Assembly: GCA_902775565.1 (NCBI GenBank)
Contig: CACYMP010000023.1
Location: forward strand, 1 to 37,176
DNA: 37,176 bases
Source of the DNA: Oscillospiraceae bacterium
GTDB lineage: Bacteria > Bacillota > Clostridia > Saccharofermentanales > Saccharofermentanaceae
Direction: 5' to 3'
The notes beneath the pieces were generated by a model, which saw only the letters and a program-made list of their open reading frames with translations, made no database searches and was not told the origin of the DNA. The position numbers and the translations under genes were made by a program. Positions 9,401-16,919 of this stretch are shown here, piece after piece. Position 1 is the stretch's first letter. Each line of letters starts with the position of its first letter.

Positions 9401-11391
9401 TTGTATTTCTTCGTATTCACCTTATATCCTCTTCCTGCTGACAGCTCTTGGACATAGTATTTGTCATTAAGATCAGTGAACTTATATATGTCAGTCTTTC
9501 CGTCTTTATCCAGTACGAACTCATGTATAAGAGTGTCTGAAGAGTTATAAAGGCCGTATCTTGTCCCTTCCAGAGAATAGCACGAATTATCAACGGTAAG
9601 TGCAGTATTTGAAGATGTCTTTGTTACGGTTGTCTTGTCGTCATAGTTATATGTTGCGTAATTCAATACGGCCACATGAGTATGAGTCTTACTTCCCGAT
9701 CCGCCTTCAGACCTCGAATAAGGAACGCCTGCAGTCTGGCTGCCGCCGGGAGCATCATAGACTGTCTTACCTGAACCTGCGTAGATGGCGGCGTGCGAAT
9801 AATGGAATACTCCCGAGCTGTTTTTTTCGCCGAAAAGGATTATGCTTCCTTTCATTGCACCGAGCTTTTTCAGGCATGCTTCAAGCCCGCCGTTGTTCTT
9901 TATGTTCAAGCCGCCGGGGACACCTATTTTATGAGGTGATGTCTTAGCCCACGTTGTGCATCCGTCAACAAGCTTGTATTTGCTTCCTGAAAGGTTTGTT
10001 CCGTTATATTTCACAACACCGTTGGATCTTGTTACTCCCGGTATCTTACCGTTGGATACTTTAAGACCAGATATGAGATGCAGTGCCTGGGCATATGCAA
10101 GATTAACATATCTCATGCAGTCAGCCTGACCGTTTCCCGTACCGTAACTTACGCCTTTCATAGCTTTACATGCTTCAATTACAGCTGCGCCGAAAAGATC
10201 CGAATGATAGTATCCCGCAGATATAAGATCACTCTTGGTAGGCCATGTCATACTGGATCTGTTTACTGTAAACTCGTCATCTTCCGCTTCTTCAGGCGTC
10301 CCGGTTATCTCAGGCTCAGTACTGTCCTCCTTTGTCTTATAAGAGGTCATGCAACTGTCAGCTTTTCCTGCGATCAAAAGGCCCGTTAGTACGGCGGATG
10401 CCTCTGATGTAGAAAAGGCCGGGATATAGTAATCGACCGAACTGCCGTAATTGGATGTACTGATCTTATATCCTTCGTCATCAACCGCTCCTGCGGTTAT
10501 AACACCCTTGATGCCTGCAGGCAGATATTTTGACGCATCCGTACCGTTGTTTCCTGCTGAAGCTACGACTTTAATTCCTTTATCAGAAGCTTCTTTTATG
10601 ATCGAAACGAACTCACCGTAATTACCGTTGTCTTTTACCGATATCGCCATGAGGATATATTCACAGCCGTGATCGATCGCGTATCTGACTGCAGCATAGA
10701 CATCAGAGACAGAGCCTTTGCCGTTATCTCCGATTGCCTTAACAGAGATTATGTATGCATCATCCGTCTGCTCCAGTATCAAAGAAGACATTAAGGTACC
10801 GTGACCGTTTGCATCACTGCCGTCATCGCCTAAGACCGATATCTTCTCGTTTGCCAGATCTGAACCCGTATCGATAACAGCGATCTTAGTCTTGGCATCC
10901 GGATTGACCTTCACGTCTTTAAGGATTGCTGAAGGCACGTCTGAACAGATGGTAAAACTGCCGTCAACGCTGTATCCTGTCTTGCTTTTTTCAAGTTCCC
11001 TGAGTGCCTGGTCGTACTCCTCTTTAGATTCAAAAGACAGCACTAATGAACCGCCGTAATCTATTCCTTTTGCACCTTTGAACTTTGGTCTGGACTTCTT
11101 CTTGGAAGATGTCATTATCCTGTACTTCTTGGGCAGGCGTGATACACCTTTGACAAACTCTTTTGCGTTCCCGGCCGAAGTCACATCCTCACTTTTGCTT
11201 ATCACGATCTCCGGTTCTTTTGTTGTTTCCGATGAGGCTTCAGTTTCTGTTTCTGATTCAGTTTGAGTATCAAGAACGGTTTCAGTCCCACTCTCAGTCT
11301 CGTCGGCATTCAGCGGCACAAAGAAGATAAGCTGGTTTATGGCCATAAATACCGCAAGAAGTATCCGCAGCAGTTTTTTCTTCTTTTTCAT
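6274..11391 (-). CDS. Cell-wall-anchored protein: subtilisin-like, NlpC/P60-like, SpaA/Cna-B and four T-Q ester (VaFE) domains
   Basis: A 1705-residue secreted protein. In order: signal peptide (1-29); Ser/Thr/Glu-rich linker; an I9-like pro-region (about 110-160); an S8 subtilisin-like domain with D174, H197, N281 and S329 (TSEAS in place of TSMAS); and an NlpC/P60-like papain-fold domain with C425 and H533. Then come about four prealbumin-like SpaA/Cna-B domains (about 596-1115) and four T-Q ester/VaFE repeats (about 1120-1625), each closing with a DxDQ-type motif at 1232-1237, 1361-1366, 1485-1490 and 1619-1624. Last is an IPKTG sortase motif (1632-1636), a hydrophobic helix and a basic tail. 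ATG 11391 is chosen over 11424 because GGAGGGGAG precedes it and the signal peptide starts there. After RVKR the frame runs on for 41 residues of arginine-rich antisense from the neighbouring aminotransferase, suggesting a lost stop. The host wall or surface proteins are plausible substrates (inference). Confidence 0.88.
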   Translation of the reverse strand: MKKKKKLLRILLAVFMAINQLIFFVPLNADETESGTETVLDTQTESETETEASSETTKEPEIVISKSEDVTSAGNAKEFVKGVSRLPKKYRIMTSSKKKSRPKFKGAKGIDYGGSLVLSFESKEEYDQALRELEKSKTGYSVDGSFTICSDVPSAILKDVKVNPDAKTKIAVIDTGSDLANEKISVLGDDGSDANGHGTLMSSLILEQTDDAYIISVKAIGDNGKGSVSDVYAAVRYAIDHGCEYILMAISVKDNGNYGEFVSIIKEASDKGIKVVASAGNNGTDASKYLPAGIKGVITAGAVDDEGYKISTSNYGSSVDYYIPAFSTSEASAVLTGLLIAGKADSCMTSYKTKEDSTEPEITGTPEEAEDDEFTVNRSSMTWPTKSDLISAGYYHSDLFGAAVIEACKAMKGVSYGTGNGQADCMRYVNLAYAQALHLISGLKVSNGKIPGVTRSNGVVKYNGTNLSGSKYKLVDGCTTWAKTSPHKIGVPGGLNIKNNGGLEACLKKLGAMKGSIILFGEKNSSGVFHYSHAAIYAGSGKTVYDAPGGSQTAGVPYSRSEGGSGSKTHTHVAVLNYATYNYDDKTTVTKTSSNTALTVDNSCYSLEGTRYGLYNSSDTLIHEFVLDKDGKTDIYKFTDLNDKYYVQELSAGRGYKVNTKKYNVDLKAPTSTGLVTVKVSDDPVSSDGVLILEKKDTDCWSTVTDAHMSGAVFRVDYYDSTGIESYKDLTGEDGNERPKVKASVEISGKDISGSTAQFEISCKTLSEADSSGYFAKLKGLDKLPLGTYVITEITAPEGYTVADQTKPLIMKIRQEGDNAVTYYTADPSLFQVLEDKIVLSEKTALGKATLLKKITVKEDDETDISAYSPEGTTYEIYYKTSGNLAVTVIFGKDGKPAEIIYPEGIKVTNEGGTIILPAGDYCAKETHSGYGLYLDTTEKEFTVTEDKVTAFEFSDEPVYTGFDCLLKKVKSNVLSEQIIPMIPVEGAQFDLSYYAGFYEGESYKDKTPLRKWIFRTDEEGKLYYDAHHLVSGDDLFENGAGEYIVPQGTYVLTEVKAPSGATASKEARVIVVRFAKDIVKGSSADPGKTWASLSTMFSETVTGIKDGVLEFFNEYDTSVSTLAVSTANGSKQIAAVTGVGITDILTYKNFLPGFSYKIRSWLVRSDGTAVVKPFDTTVQISGENERNGMIKIPFVIDASELQGETLTVMEEIYIINDAGKEILYLKHDDINNKDQQIQIPDIRTELIDEKIDEYKNPDNLKFASYGKDVRITDFVTYSNLIPGKKYTVTGTLLIKETGKPFLNSKGKPYTSSTEFTADKTDGYVKVVFEHVDTTVLSGAVVCGEKLSCDGIDLITHFDLDDKDQTVTVPKIKTSACDASNGTKTLTYSETADISDTVDYSGLKPGSKYQVTGTLMNKETGRPYTDPDGKTYVNTVEFTAGASEGTVEVIFKDVKITYEYTQIVVFEKLADTVKKVTIAVHEDLNDMDQTVYRPQASTVASSKKGTKTIETGTGNTKITDKVMYKGFTAGKTYSAVATLYKTNGTQITDNGVPVTGKVVFTPEKSDGTVEVPITFSLKSLEFGESVVIFENIYDVATKEETASGAQTSDIEIVRHADLNNKDQTLTYKNPRIPKTGEETSPALMAGLLILCSAAGPMGLAIRVKRGGRSRVPRRSQRKPGGNSLWCSLKRRMRDGSSRVWRNWSP
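6468..6493 (+). terminator. Intrinsic terminator embedded in the antisense sorting-signal codons
   Basis: A perfect nine-base stem, CAGGAGAAG (6468-6476) and CTTCTCCTG (6480-6488), with a TTT loop, followed by TTTTT (6489-6493) on the plus strand. It is 58 bases past the aminotransferase stop. The same bases on the minus strand encode P-K-T-G-E-E-T-S-P-A of the neighbour's cell-wall sorting signal. On the minus strand the stem is not followed by a T run. Confidence 0.88.
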
Positions 11392-11404
11392 AATCTCCCC
11401 TCCG

Positions 11405-12367
11405 TTACGAGACATCTTCTTCAATAGCCGCGCGTGAGATGTTTCTGCTGCTGAGAGAGAAAAGATAAACGCTGTCAGACAATCTCTCGGAATGTCTTAC
11501 GCTTTCCGAGTTTGTCGTCTTTACGATATTGGCGAGCTTTGACTCCTTAAGATATGTATCTGCGGAAAGGACGATAAGATCGTGGACCGACGAAGGCAGG
11601 ATATAGCAGTCTGTTCCGATCTTTTCGGCGATCTCGCCTATTACATCGTTATAAAGAAGCGCATTTGCGCCGAAAAAGTCATGACGGTTCGTAACCACAT
11701 AGATACGTTCCTTCTCAGGTGTCTTGGTATAACCCGGAAAAGCTTCCTTGATCTCTGTCTCATCAGCTCCCCACTTTCTCATAAGACGTCTCATCATGAC
11801 TTCGATACGCTCAGATTTGAACGGGAAAAGCTTTCTGGTGTTCTTGTAAGCGCACTCGTAAAGTTCTTCTTCGGTCAGTCCTTCAGCTGATGCAATATCG
11901 TTTGTAATAAGGAATCCCGATACGCCGTTTGAAGTAATGCCGGTAATGGCCCTGTAAACGACAGAAAGATCTTCAAAGTTCCTGTGCGGGCATTTCGCGA
12001 TCATCTCAATGTTCTCTGCGGTATTGATGACCTGAAAAACTATCTTCTCCTTAACCTTTGAGAAGTCCAATGACAGAATGTTCTTAGGAATGAACTTGAT
12101 CGATTCCTCGAGATAAACGGCCTGCTCAGCCATCGTCTGTTCGAATGAACCGGATTCCTCATACTGCGCATAAAGCCTCTCCATGTAAAAAGTTGGCGCG
12201 ATAAAAGACTTACAGGGCTTCTTGGGTTTGATCGCAATACCTGTAAGCACCTCGTTAAGCTTTGGTACCTGATGGAGTTCAAGCTTGCAGTCCGAGTATT
12301 TCTCGGGCAGATAATCAATGAACTCATTCATCACGCGCTCTTTAAATTCTTCGTAACTCAACAACAT
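11405..12367 (-). CDS. DUF5688 family protein
   Basis: A 320-residue protein that I match to DUF5688, a family common in Lachnospiraceae and relatives and of unknown function. The C-terminal segment (FGANALLYNDVIGEIAEK, then DCYILPSSVHDLIVL) is the most family-like stretch. No signal peptide or membrane helix is visible, so it should be cytosolic. The in-frame ATG at 12367 is preferred to 12409 because GGGAGGAC stands just before it, whereas the longer version begins inside the terminator hairpin. It ends 13 bases before the surface-protein start, whose ribosome binding site lies in that gap, so the two form one transcript. The co-transcription with a large sortase substrate is the only clue to role. 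Any regulatory or export-related function would be speculation. Confidence 0.78.
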   Translation of the reverse strand: MLLSYEEFKERVMNEFIDYLPEKYSDCKLELHQVPKLNEVLTGIAIKPKKPCKSFIAPTFYMERLYAQYEESGSFEQTMAEQAVYLEESIKFIPKNILSLDFSKVKEKIVFQVINTAENIEMIAKCPHRNFEDLSVVYRAITGITSNGVSGFLITNDIASAEGLTEEELYECAYKNTRKLFPFKSERIEVMMRRLMRKWGADETEIKEAFPGYTKTPEKERIYVVTNRHDFFGANALLYNDVIGEIAEKIGTDCYILPSSVHDLIVLSADTYLKESKLANIVKTTNSESVRHSERLSDSVYLFSLSSRNISRAAIEEDVS

Positions 12368-12398
12368 ATAAATGTCCTCCCGTCTGATTTTTCGCATG

Positions 12399-12438
12399 AA
12401 AAAACGCACCTCCTGAACCGAAGTTCAAAAGGTGCGTT
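12399..12438 (-). terminator. Terminator hairpin after thiN and inside the DUF5688 leader
   Basis: On the minus strand, AACGCACC (12410-12403 complement) pairs with GGTGCGTT (12431-12438), and inside it GAAC-UUCG-GUUC forms a very stable tetraloop hairpin. Six T residues follow (12404-12399). It would end the nine-gene def-thiN transcript. The only good promoter for DUF5688 lies upstream of it, so it may also act as a leader attenuator. Confidence 0.75.
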
Positions 12439-12456
12439 CATTCGTTTCGCATTATC

Positions 12457-12485
12457 AGTATAGGAGGCTTAACAGTCTCATTCAA
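12457..12485 (-). promoter_or_regulatory. Probable promoter of the DUF5688/surface-protein unit
   Basis: Minus strand TTGAAT (12485-12480), 17-base spacer, TATACT (12462-12457). The transcript would begin near 12450 and meet the terminator hairpin within about 12 bases, before the ribosome binding site at about 12372-12380. Confidence 0.6.
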
Positions 12486-12486
12486 T

Positions 12487-12508
12487 ACGAAAAAGTCTCA
12501 TTTTTCGT
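12487..12508. repeat. Perfect 8-bp inverted repeat next to the DUF5688 promoter
   Basis: ACGAAAAA (12487-12494) and TTTTTCGT (12501-12508) are separated by six bases. The repeat touches the thiN stop codon and lies directly upstream of the -35 box at 12480-12485. It could be an RNA hairpin at the thiN 3' end, or an operator; the sequence does not decide. Confidence 0.45.
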
Positions 12509-13152
12509 CACACTGCGCGTGTTACTATAACGGCTGCTCTTCCTTCTTTTATAGTTACCGAAAACTCTCTTACGCCCTCAGCAGGCCTGTTTGAGAAAGA
12601 TAACGATCTCCCTTTTTCTATACAGCCGTCTTCCAAAGGATAGTAAAGCCCTTTTAAGGTAACACCTTTAACCTCGGGCGTTAAAGGTACGACAGACACT
12701 GCCGAATCATTTCCCCATCTGCCGGTTCCTATGGTTACCATTTCAGATCCCGAAAGGAAATACACTTCGGTCAAACCGTCATCGAGCCTTATATCCCTGC
12801 CTTCTGTATGAAGAGATGAAGCTATCTGGAGATTTGCGATTACATGATCGAGCCTTCCGTTAAGCGGACAGACAACTGTTATCTCTTCGTTTTCGGGAAT
12901 AAAAGAAAGCGCGATCTCAGTATCGGTAAAATCTTTTTCAACAGGATAAGTCTTGATCTCGATACCCGTTCTCTTAATGGCTTCAAGTCCTTCTTTGCTG
13001 ACCGAATCCATGTCTCCTAACGCCAGATAAGGCTTAATACCGTGCTTGAGGCAGAAATCTATCCCTCTGTCCGCGGCAATTACTTTACCTTCTCCGATAA
13101 CCTCTGAAGCTTTATCGGTAAGAGGTCCGCCTGTTACGACATAGTAACGCAT
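12508..13152 (-). CDS. thiN: Thiamine diphosphokinase
   Basis: ThiN transfers pyrophosphate from ATP to thiamine, giving thiamine diphosphate. The 214-residue product shows the family's motifs in order: AADRG, GDMDS (Asp-rich metal site), KDFTDTEIAL and NGRLDHVIANL. A C-terminal beta-sandwich thiamine-binding region follows. Length matches bacterial ThiN. The start ATG overlaps the end of rpe by 19 bases and has GAGGAACTC upstream inside rpe, so translation is coupled. It is the last gene of the def operon, a position also seen in Bacillus. No TPP riboswitch was recognised near it. Confidence 0.94.
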   Translation of the reverse strand: MRYYVVTGGPLTDKASEVIGEGKVIAADRGIDFCLKHGIKPYLALGDMDSVSKEGLEAIKRTGIEIKTYPVEKDFTDTEIALSFIPENEEITVVCPLNGRLDHVIANLQIASSLHTEGRDIRLDDGLTEVYFLSGSEMVTIGTGRWGNDSAVSVVPLTPEVKGVTLKGLYYPLEDGCIEKGRSLSFSNRPAEGVREFSVTIKEGRAAVIVTRAV

Positions 13153-13796
13153 GATCTGAGTTCCTCAACGGCCTTCCCTGCATCTTCTGCGCCAAAGACA
13201 GCGCTTCCGGCAACGAAATATCTTGCGCCTGAATCGTAAGCTATCTTTATCGTCTTTTTATTGATACCGCCGTCAACGGAAAGATAAGTTGATGCACCCT
13301 TTTCGTCTATAGCTTTGCGCACAGCGGAGATACGATCATTAGAACCGGCGAGATAGGTGCTTCCGCCGAATCCAGGAACCACGGTCATTACAAGGATAAG
13401 ATCAGCCTTATCCACGTAAGGAAGGACCGATTCGATCGGTGTATGAGGATGAATTGAAATACCTGCTTTAAGACCGTATGACCTGATGAGATCAATAAGG
13501 CCTTCGGGATCTTTGGTGCACTCGATGTGGAAAGTTATCATATTGGCGCCCGCATCTGCAAAAGGCTTGATGAACTTCTCGGGGTTTGTAAGCATAAGAT
13601 GCACGTCAAAAAACATATCGGTATATTTTCTTATAGATTCGACTACAGGAACACCGATGGAGAGATTATCAACGAAATGCCCGTCCATTATATCTATATG
13701 AAGGAAACCGGTCTTCCCTTCAACAGACTTAATATCGCGCATGAGATATCCGAAATCAGCGGCAAGCAGCGACGGCGCTATCTCAAAATCACTCAT
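13134..13796 (-). CDS. rpe: Ribulose-phosphate 3-epimerase
   Basis: Rpe interconverts ribulose-5-phosphate and xylulose-5-phosphate in the pentose phosphate pathway. The 220-residue TIM barrel has the expected landmarks: APSLLAADF at the N-terminus, HIDIMDGHFVDN (metal ligands His and Asp), DVHLM, the phosphate-loop region VMTVVPGFGGS, and a late VDGGI with the second catalytic Asp. Start ATG overlaps the rsgA stop as ATGA, and rsgA's final codons contain CGGAGGAAGAG, serving as ribosome binding site. It sits between rsgA and thiN, as in other Firmicutes. Confidence 0.97.
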   Translation of the reverse strand: MSDFEIAPSLLAADFGYLMRDIKSVEGKTGFLHIDIMDGHFVDNLSIGVPVVESIRKYTDMFFDVHLMLTNPEKFIKPFADAGANMITFHIECTKDPEGLIDLIRSYGLKAGISIHPHTPIESVLPYVDKADLILVMTVVPGFGGSTYLAGSNDRISAVRKAIDEKGASTYLSVDGGINKKTIKIAYDSGARYFVAGSAVFGAEDAGKAVEELRSCVTMS

Positions 13797-14719
13797 AATC
13801 TCTTCCTCCGTTTATAGTTATTACGGTTATCATACAGTTCTTTATAGAACTCTCTGTATCTTTGCATCCTGCCCTCGTCTATCATACACTTTTGAAACGC
13901 TTCGTCTACTGCGCATCCCGCTTCACCAACATGTCCGCAGTCATCATAACGGCATTCTCCGGCATATCTGATTATCTCGGGATATCCCATGCAGACATCC
14001 TTATGTGTAATACCGAGGTCGAAAAGCGACAGCGAGGTAAATCCCGGTGTGTCGGTAATGAATCCGTCACCGAAATCATGGAGTTCGCAGTGGCGCGTAG
14101 TATGCTTTCCCCTTTTGAGCTTAACGCTGATCTCATTGGTCTCCATAGCGCGGGTTCCTAAGATCCTGTTGCATAAAGAGCTCTTTCCGACGCCCGAAGG
14201 ACCGGCAAAAGCAGATATTCCGTTGCCGGTAAGCTCCATAAGAGTCTCTTTGGATACGGGGCTCTCGGGAGAAGATATCATTACGTTAAATCCGGCATTC
14301 TTGTAGATATTATAAAGACTGTCTGCTTCTTCTTTGCCCAGATCGCTCTTGGTGAATATGATCACCGGATTGATACCCAGAACACCTGAGATGATGAGCA
14401 TCTTATCAAGAAGCTTAAGATCAGGGACCGGCTCTGTTACGGCAAAAGTCAGCAAAAGATGATCTACGTTTGCCAAAGGAGGCCTTTGAAGGCTGTTCCT
14501 TCTGGGTGCGAAAGCGCTGATAACATAAGGAATGTCAACATCGCCCGAGTCTTCTATATATACGGTATCACCTGCCTGCGGAATGAAATCCTTCTGTCTG
14601 AATATGCCTCTTACAGAGCAGAATACTTTTCTGATACCCTGCTCATCATTGATACGGACAGTGTAGATCCCGCCGACACCTTTGGTTATTATCCCTTCGA
14701 TCTTACCTTCTTGATTCAT
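13793..14719 (-). CDS. rsgA: Ribosome small-subunit-dependent GTPase A
   Basis: RsgA (YloQ/CpgA) is a circularly permuted GTPase that checks late 30S assembly. The 308-residue product has an N-terminal OB-fold (about 1-75), then the G motifs in the permuted order G4-G1-G2-G3: TKSD at 123-126, GPSGVGKS at 173-180, a RGKHTTRH switch region, and DTPG at 223-226. A C-terminal zinc site follows with C256, C261, H263 and C269. The ribosome binding site before ATG 14719 is weak; there are 26 bases between it and the prkC stop. CpgA is a known PrkC substrate in Bacillus, so its place just after prkC makes sense (established for that organism, inferred here). Confidence 0.96.
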   Translation of the reverse strand: MNQEGKIEGIITKGVGGIYTVRINDEQGIRKVFCSVRGIFRQKDFIPQAGDTVYIEDSGDVDIPYVISAFAPRRNSLQRPPLANVDHLLLTFAVTEPVPDLKLLDKMLIISGVLGINPVIIFTKSDLGKEEADSLYNIYKNAGFNVMISSPESPVSKETLMELTGNGISAFAGPSGVGKSSLCNRILGTRAMETNEISVKLKRGKHTTRHCELHDFGDGFITDTPGFTSLSLFDLGITHKDVCMGYPEIIRYAGECRYDDCGHVGEAGCAVDEAFQKCMIDEGRMQRYREFYKELYDNRNNYKRRKRL

Positions 14720-14745
14720 AGACTATGCCGATATCAGCCATCCGG

Positions 14746-16908
14746 CTAGTTGTCCTGAAGAGTAGGCTTCGGCTCAGTAGGTTCCGGTGGCTGAGGATCA
14801 GTAGGCTGCGGCACTGTCGGCTCAGGTACGGGTGTCGGTGTCGGAGGAACCGGCGTAGGTGTAGGCGTCGGAGGCTCAGGTACCGGTGTCGGCTTAGGCG
14901 TAGGTGTTGCCGTCGGAGGTTCAGGTACCGGTGTAGGTGCCGACTTGAATACAGCAGTGAACTTCAGGTTGCTGTCGCCTACAACAAATGTATATGTTGA
15001 AGTTACGGATACTACTTCATTGTTGCCGTCAAGCCAGCAGTCGAACTGGAATCCGGATGCAGGTGTAGCCGTTAAGGTTACCTGTGTACCCTCGCTGTAA
15101 GAGCCGCCGCCCGTGACAGTACCGCTGCCGGACGCATAGACCGTAACAACGATCGCAGGAGGCGTAGGTGTAGGCGTACCGCCGTTCTTATAGTCTTCCT
15201 TTGTACCGATGTAGAGCTTGACTGAAGACTGCCTTGCTACAGATGTTCCCGGGATAGGATCCGTAAGAAGAACTATCTGCTGTGTATCCTTCATCTTGAG
15301 GACTTCAGCGGAACCTTCAAGCGTATAAGTAAGATTATTCTTCTCAAACGCCTTTTTGGCTTCGCTTACGCTCTGTCCTACAACGTCAGGTACGACGCTG
15401 CTCGTAGGCTCGGTAGCATAAATGATAACGACAGCGGACTTTCTTAAGACAGTCGTGCCTGCGGCAGGCTCGGTCTTGATTACCATACCGGGCTTGACCG
15501 TATCAGAAGGCTCGGATCTTAAGGAAACATCAAGATCAAGCGCTGTAAGTGACGCATAAACGTCCTTATAGTCAACACCCGCATAATCAGCAAGAGTAAT
15601 CGTCTCGTCAGTTGATGAGACCGTAAGAACGAGCTTGCTCAAAGTGCTTCCGGAAGTAATGACAACGCCCTCGCTTATGCTCTGAGCGATGACCAGACCG
15701 GGCTGGAACTCTTCACTCTTCTCATAATTGAGCGTGTAATAGATCTTATTGGCTTCAAGCTCTTTGATTACGTCTTCCGCTTTCATCCCGACGTAATTCT
15801 TGACTGTGTAATCAAGGTTTTGCTCAATATTCGTCGCGTTATGTACGGACTTTATGACCAGAACGCCGAGTCCGATTATGACACCGACGATGACAGTGAT
15901 AATAAGCGCGAGAAGGATATTGTCGCGGTATCTTGAAAGCCTGATAGCTTCAGCGCTCTTCTCGATCTCGCTTATCTTGTCATATTCCGGGTTCTGTCTG
16001 AATGAAATGTTGGGTTCAGACAATGTATTGTGATCGTTTGTCTCAGTAATGACACCGTATACGCCGTTAGGATCGACCAGGAGAGCATCAAGCTCATCAA
16101 CTAACTGACGCATCGTCTGGTATCTTCTCTCGGGGGTCTTCTGCATACACTTGTTGATGATGGCATCAAGACCCATAGGAATGCCCTGCATCATTGAAGA
16201 TGCGAGAGGCGGATTCTCCTGGAGATGCTTGACCGCTATGGAAACGTTGGAATCACCGTCAAACGGGCAGCGTCCTGTTACCATCTCGAAAAGCGTTACG
16301 CCGATGGAATAGATATCTGACTGGGGACCAACCTTGCTTCCCCTTGCCTGCTCAGGCGAAAAATAGTGTACTGAACCGATAACTCCGCCCGTCATGGTGA
16401 TCGTAGTCGAAGATGCGGCACGCGCGATACCGAAGTCAGTTATCTTGGATACCTTGTCACGTGAGATAAGGATATTCTGAGGCTTGATATCACGGTGTAC
16501 AATGCCTTTCTGATGCGCATAATCGAGCGCAAGGCTGATCTGGATAACGATCGGAACGGCATTTCTCCAGTCGAGGTGTCCGTTCTGATTGATGAGGTCT
16601 TTTACCGTAATGCCTTCAACATATTCCTCTACGATGTAACGGAACTGGCCTTCATGGCCTACGCCGAAGACTTTAACGATATTTGAATGGTTGAGTGAAG
16701 CAACAGCCTTCGCTTCAGAATCGAAACGGCGGATGAATTCTTCGTCTGACGAATACTCGGGCTTGAGGATCTTGATAGCAACATTCAAACCTGTATTCAT
16801 GTCTATTCCGAGGTATACATTTGCCATACCGCCGCTGCCGATGAGCTTTACGATGCGGTACTTATTAGCAAATATCATGCCCTCCGGGCCGTGTGCCTGA
16901 TTTGCCAT
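14746..16908 (-). CDS. prkC: PASTA-type Ser/Thr protein kinase with InlB-like repeat and proline-rich tail
   Basis: A membrane kinase of the PrkC/StkP family, 720 residues. The cytosolic Hanks kinase domain (about 14-275) is intact: GSGGMA at 24-29, K46, HRD at 138-140, DFG at 158-160. One membrane helix is at about 330-353. Three PASTA domains follow (about 369-431, 437-499, 504-568), the part that binds muropeptides in this family. Unusually, the protein does not end there. It continues with a module resembling a bacterial InlB-type B repeat (about 585-656, GSGTVTGGGSYSEGTQVTLT) and a Pro/Thr/Glu tail (657-720) containing a 15-residue repeat. ATG 16908 has AGGAGACA upstream and lies 11 bases after prpC, its partner phosphatase. 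Confidence 0.95.
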   Translation of the reverse strand: MANQAHGPEGMIFANKYRIVKLIGSGGMANVYLGIDMNTGLNVAIKILKPEYSSDEEFIRRFDSEAKAVASLNHSNIVKVFGVGHEGQFRYIVEEYVEGITVKDLINQNGHLDWRNAVPIVIQISLALDYAHQKGIVHRDIKPQNILISRDKVSKITDFGIARAASSTTITMTGGVIGSVHYFSPEQARGSKVGPQSDIYSIGVTLFEMVTGRCPFDGDSNVSIAVKHLQENPPLASSMMQGIPMGLDAIINKCMQKTPERRYQTMRQLVDELDALLVDPNGVYGVITETNDHNTLSEPNISFRQNPEYDKISEIEKSAEAIRLSRYRDNILLALIITVIVGVIIGLGVLVIKSVHNATNIEQNLDYTVKNYVGMKAEDVIKELEANKIYYTLNYEKSEEFQPGLVIAQSISEGVVITSGSTLSKLVLTVSSTDETITLADYAGVDYKDVYASLTALDLDVSLRSEPSDTVKPGMVIKTEPAAGTTVLRKSAVVIIYATEPTSSVVPDVVGQSVSEAKKAFEKNNLTYTLEGSAEVLKMKDTQQIVLLTDPIPGTSVARQSSVKLYIGTKEDYKNGGTPTPTPPAIVVTVYASGSGTVTGGGSYSEGTQVTLTATPASGFQFDCWLDGNNEVVSVTSTYTFVVGDSNLKFTAVFKSAPTPVPEPPTATPTPKPTPVPEPPTPTPTPVPPTPTPVPEPTVPQPTDPQPPEPTEPKPTLQDN
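14809..14937. repeat. Short tandem repeat encoding the proline/threonine tail of PrkC
   Basis: Two consecutive 45-base units encode PTPVPEPPTxTPTPx (residues 658-672 and 673-687); matching 24-base blocks start at 14866 and 14911. A partial third copy follows. All unit lengths are multiples of three, so copy-number changes would keep frame. Confidence 0.8.
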
Positions 16909-16919
16909 TGTTTTGTCTC

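Noticed and set aside
14809..14937. Possible CRISPR-like or intergenic tandem repeat
   Set aside because: Units are inside the prkC reading frame, are codon-periodic and have no spacers.
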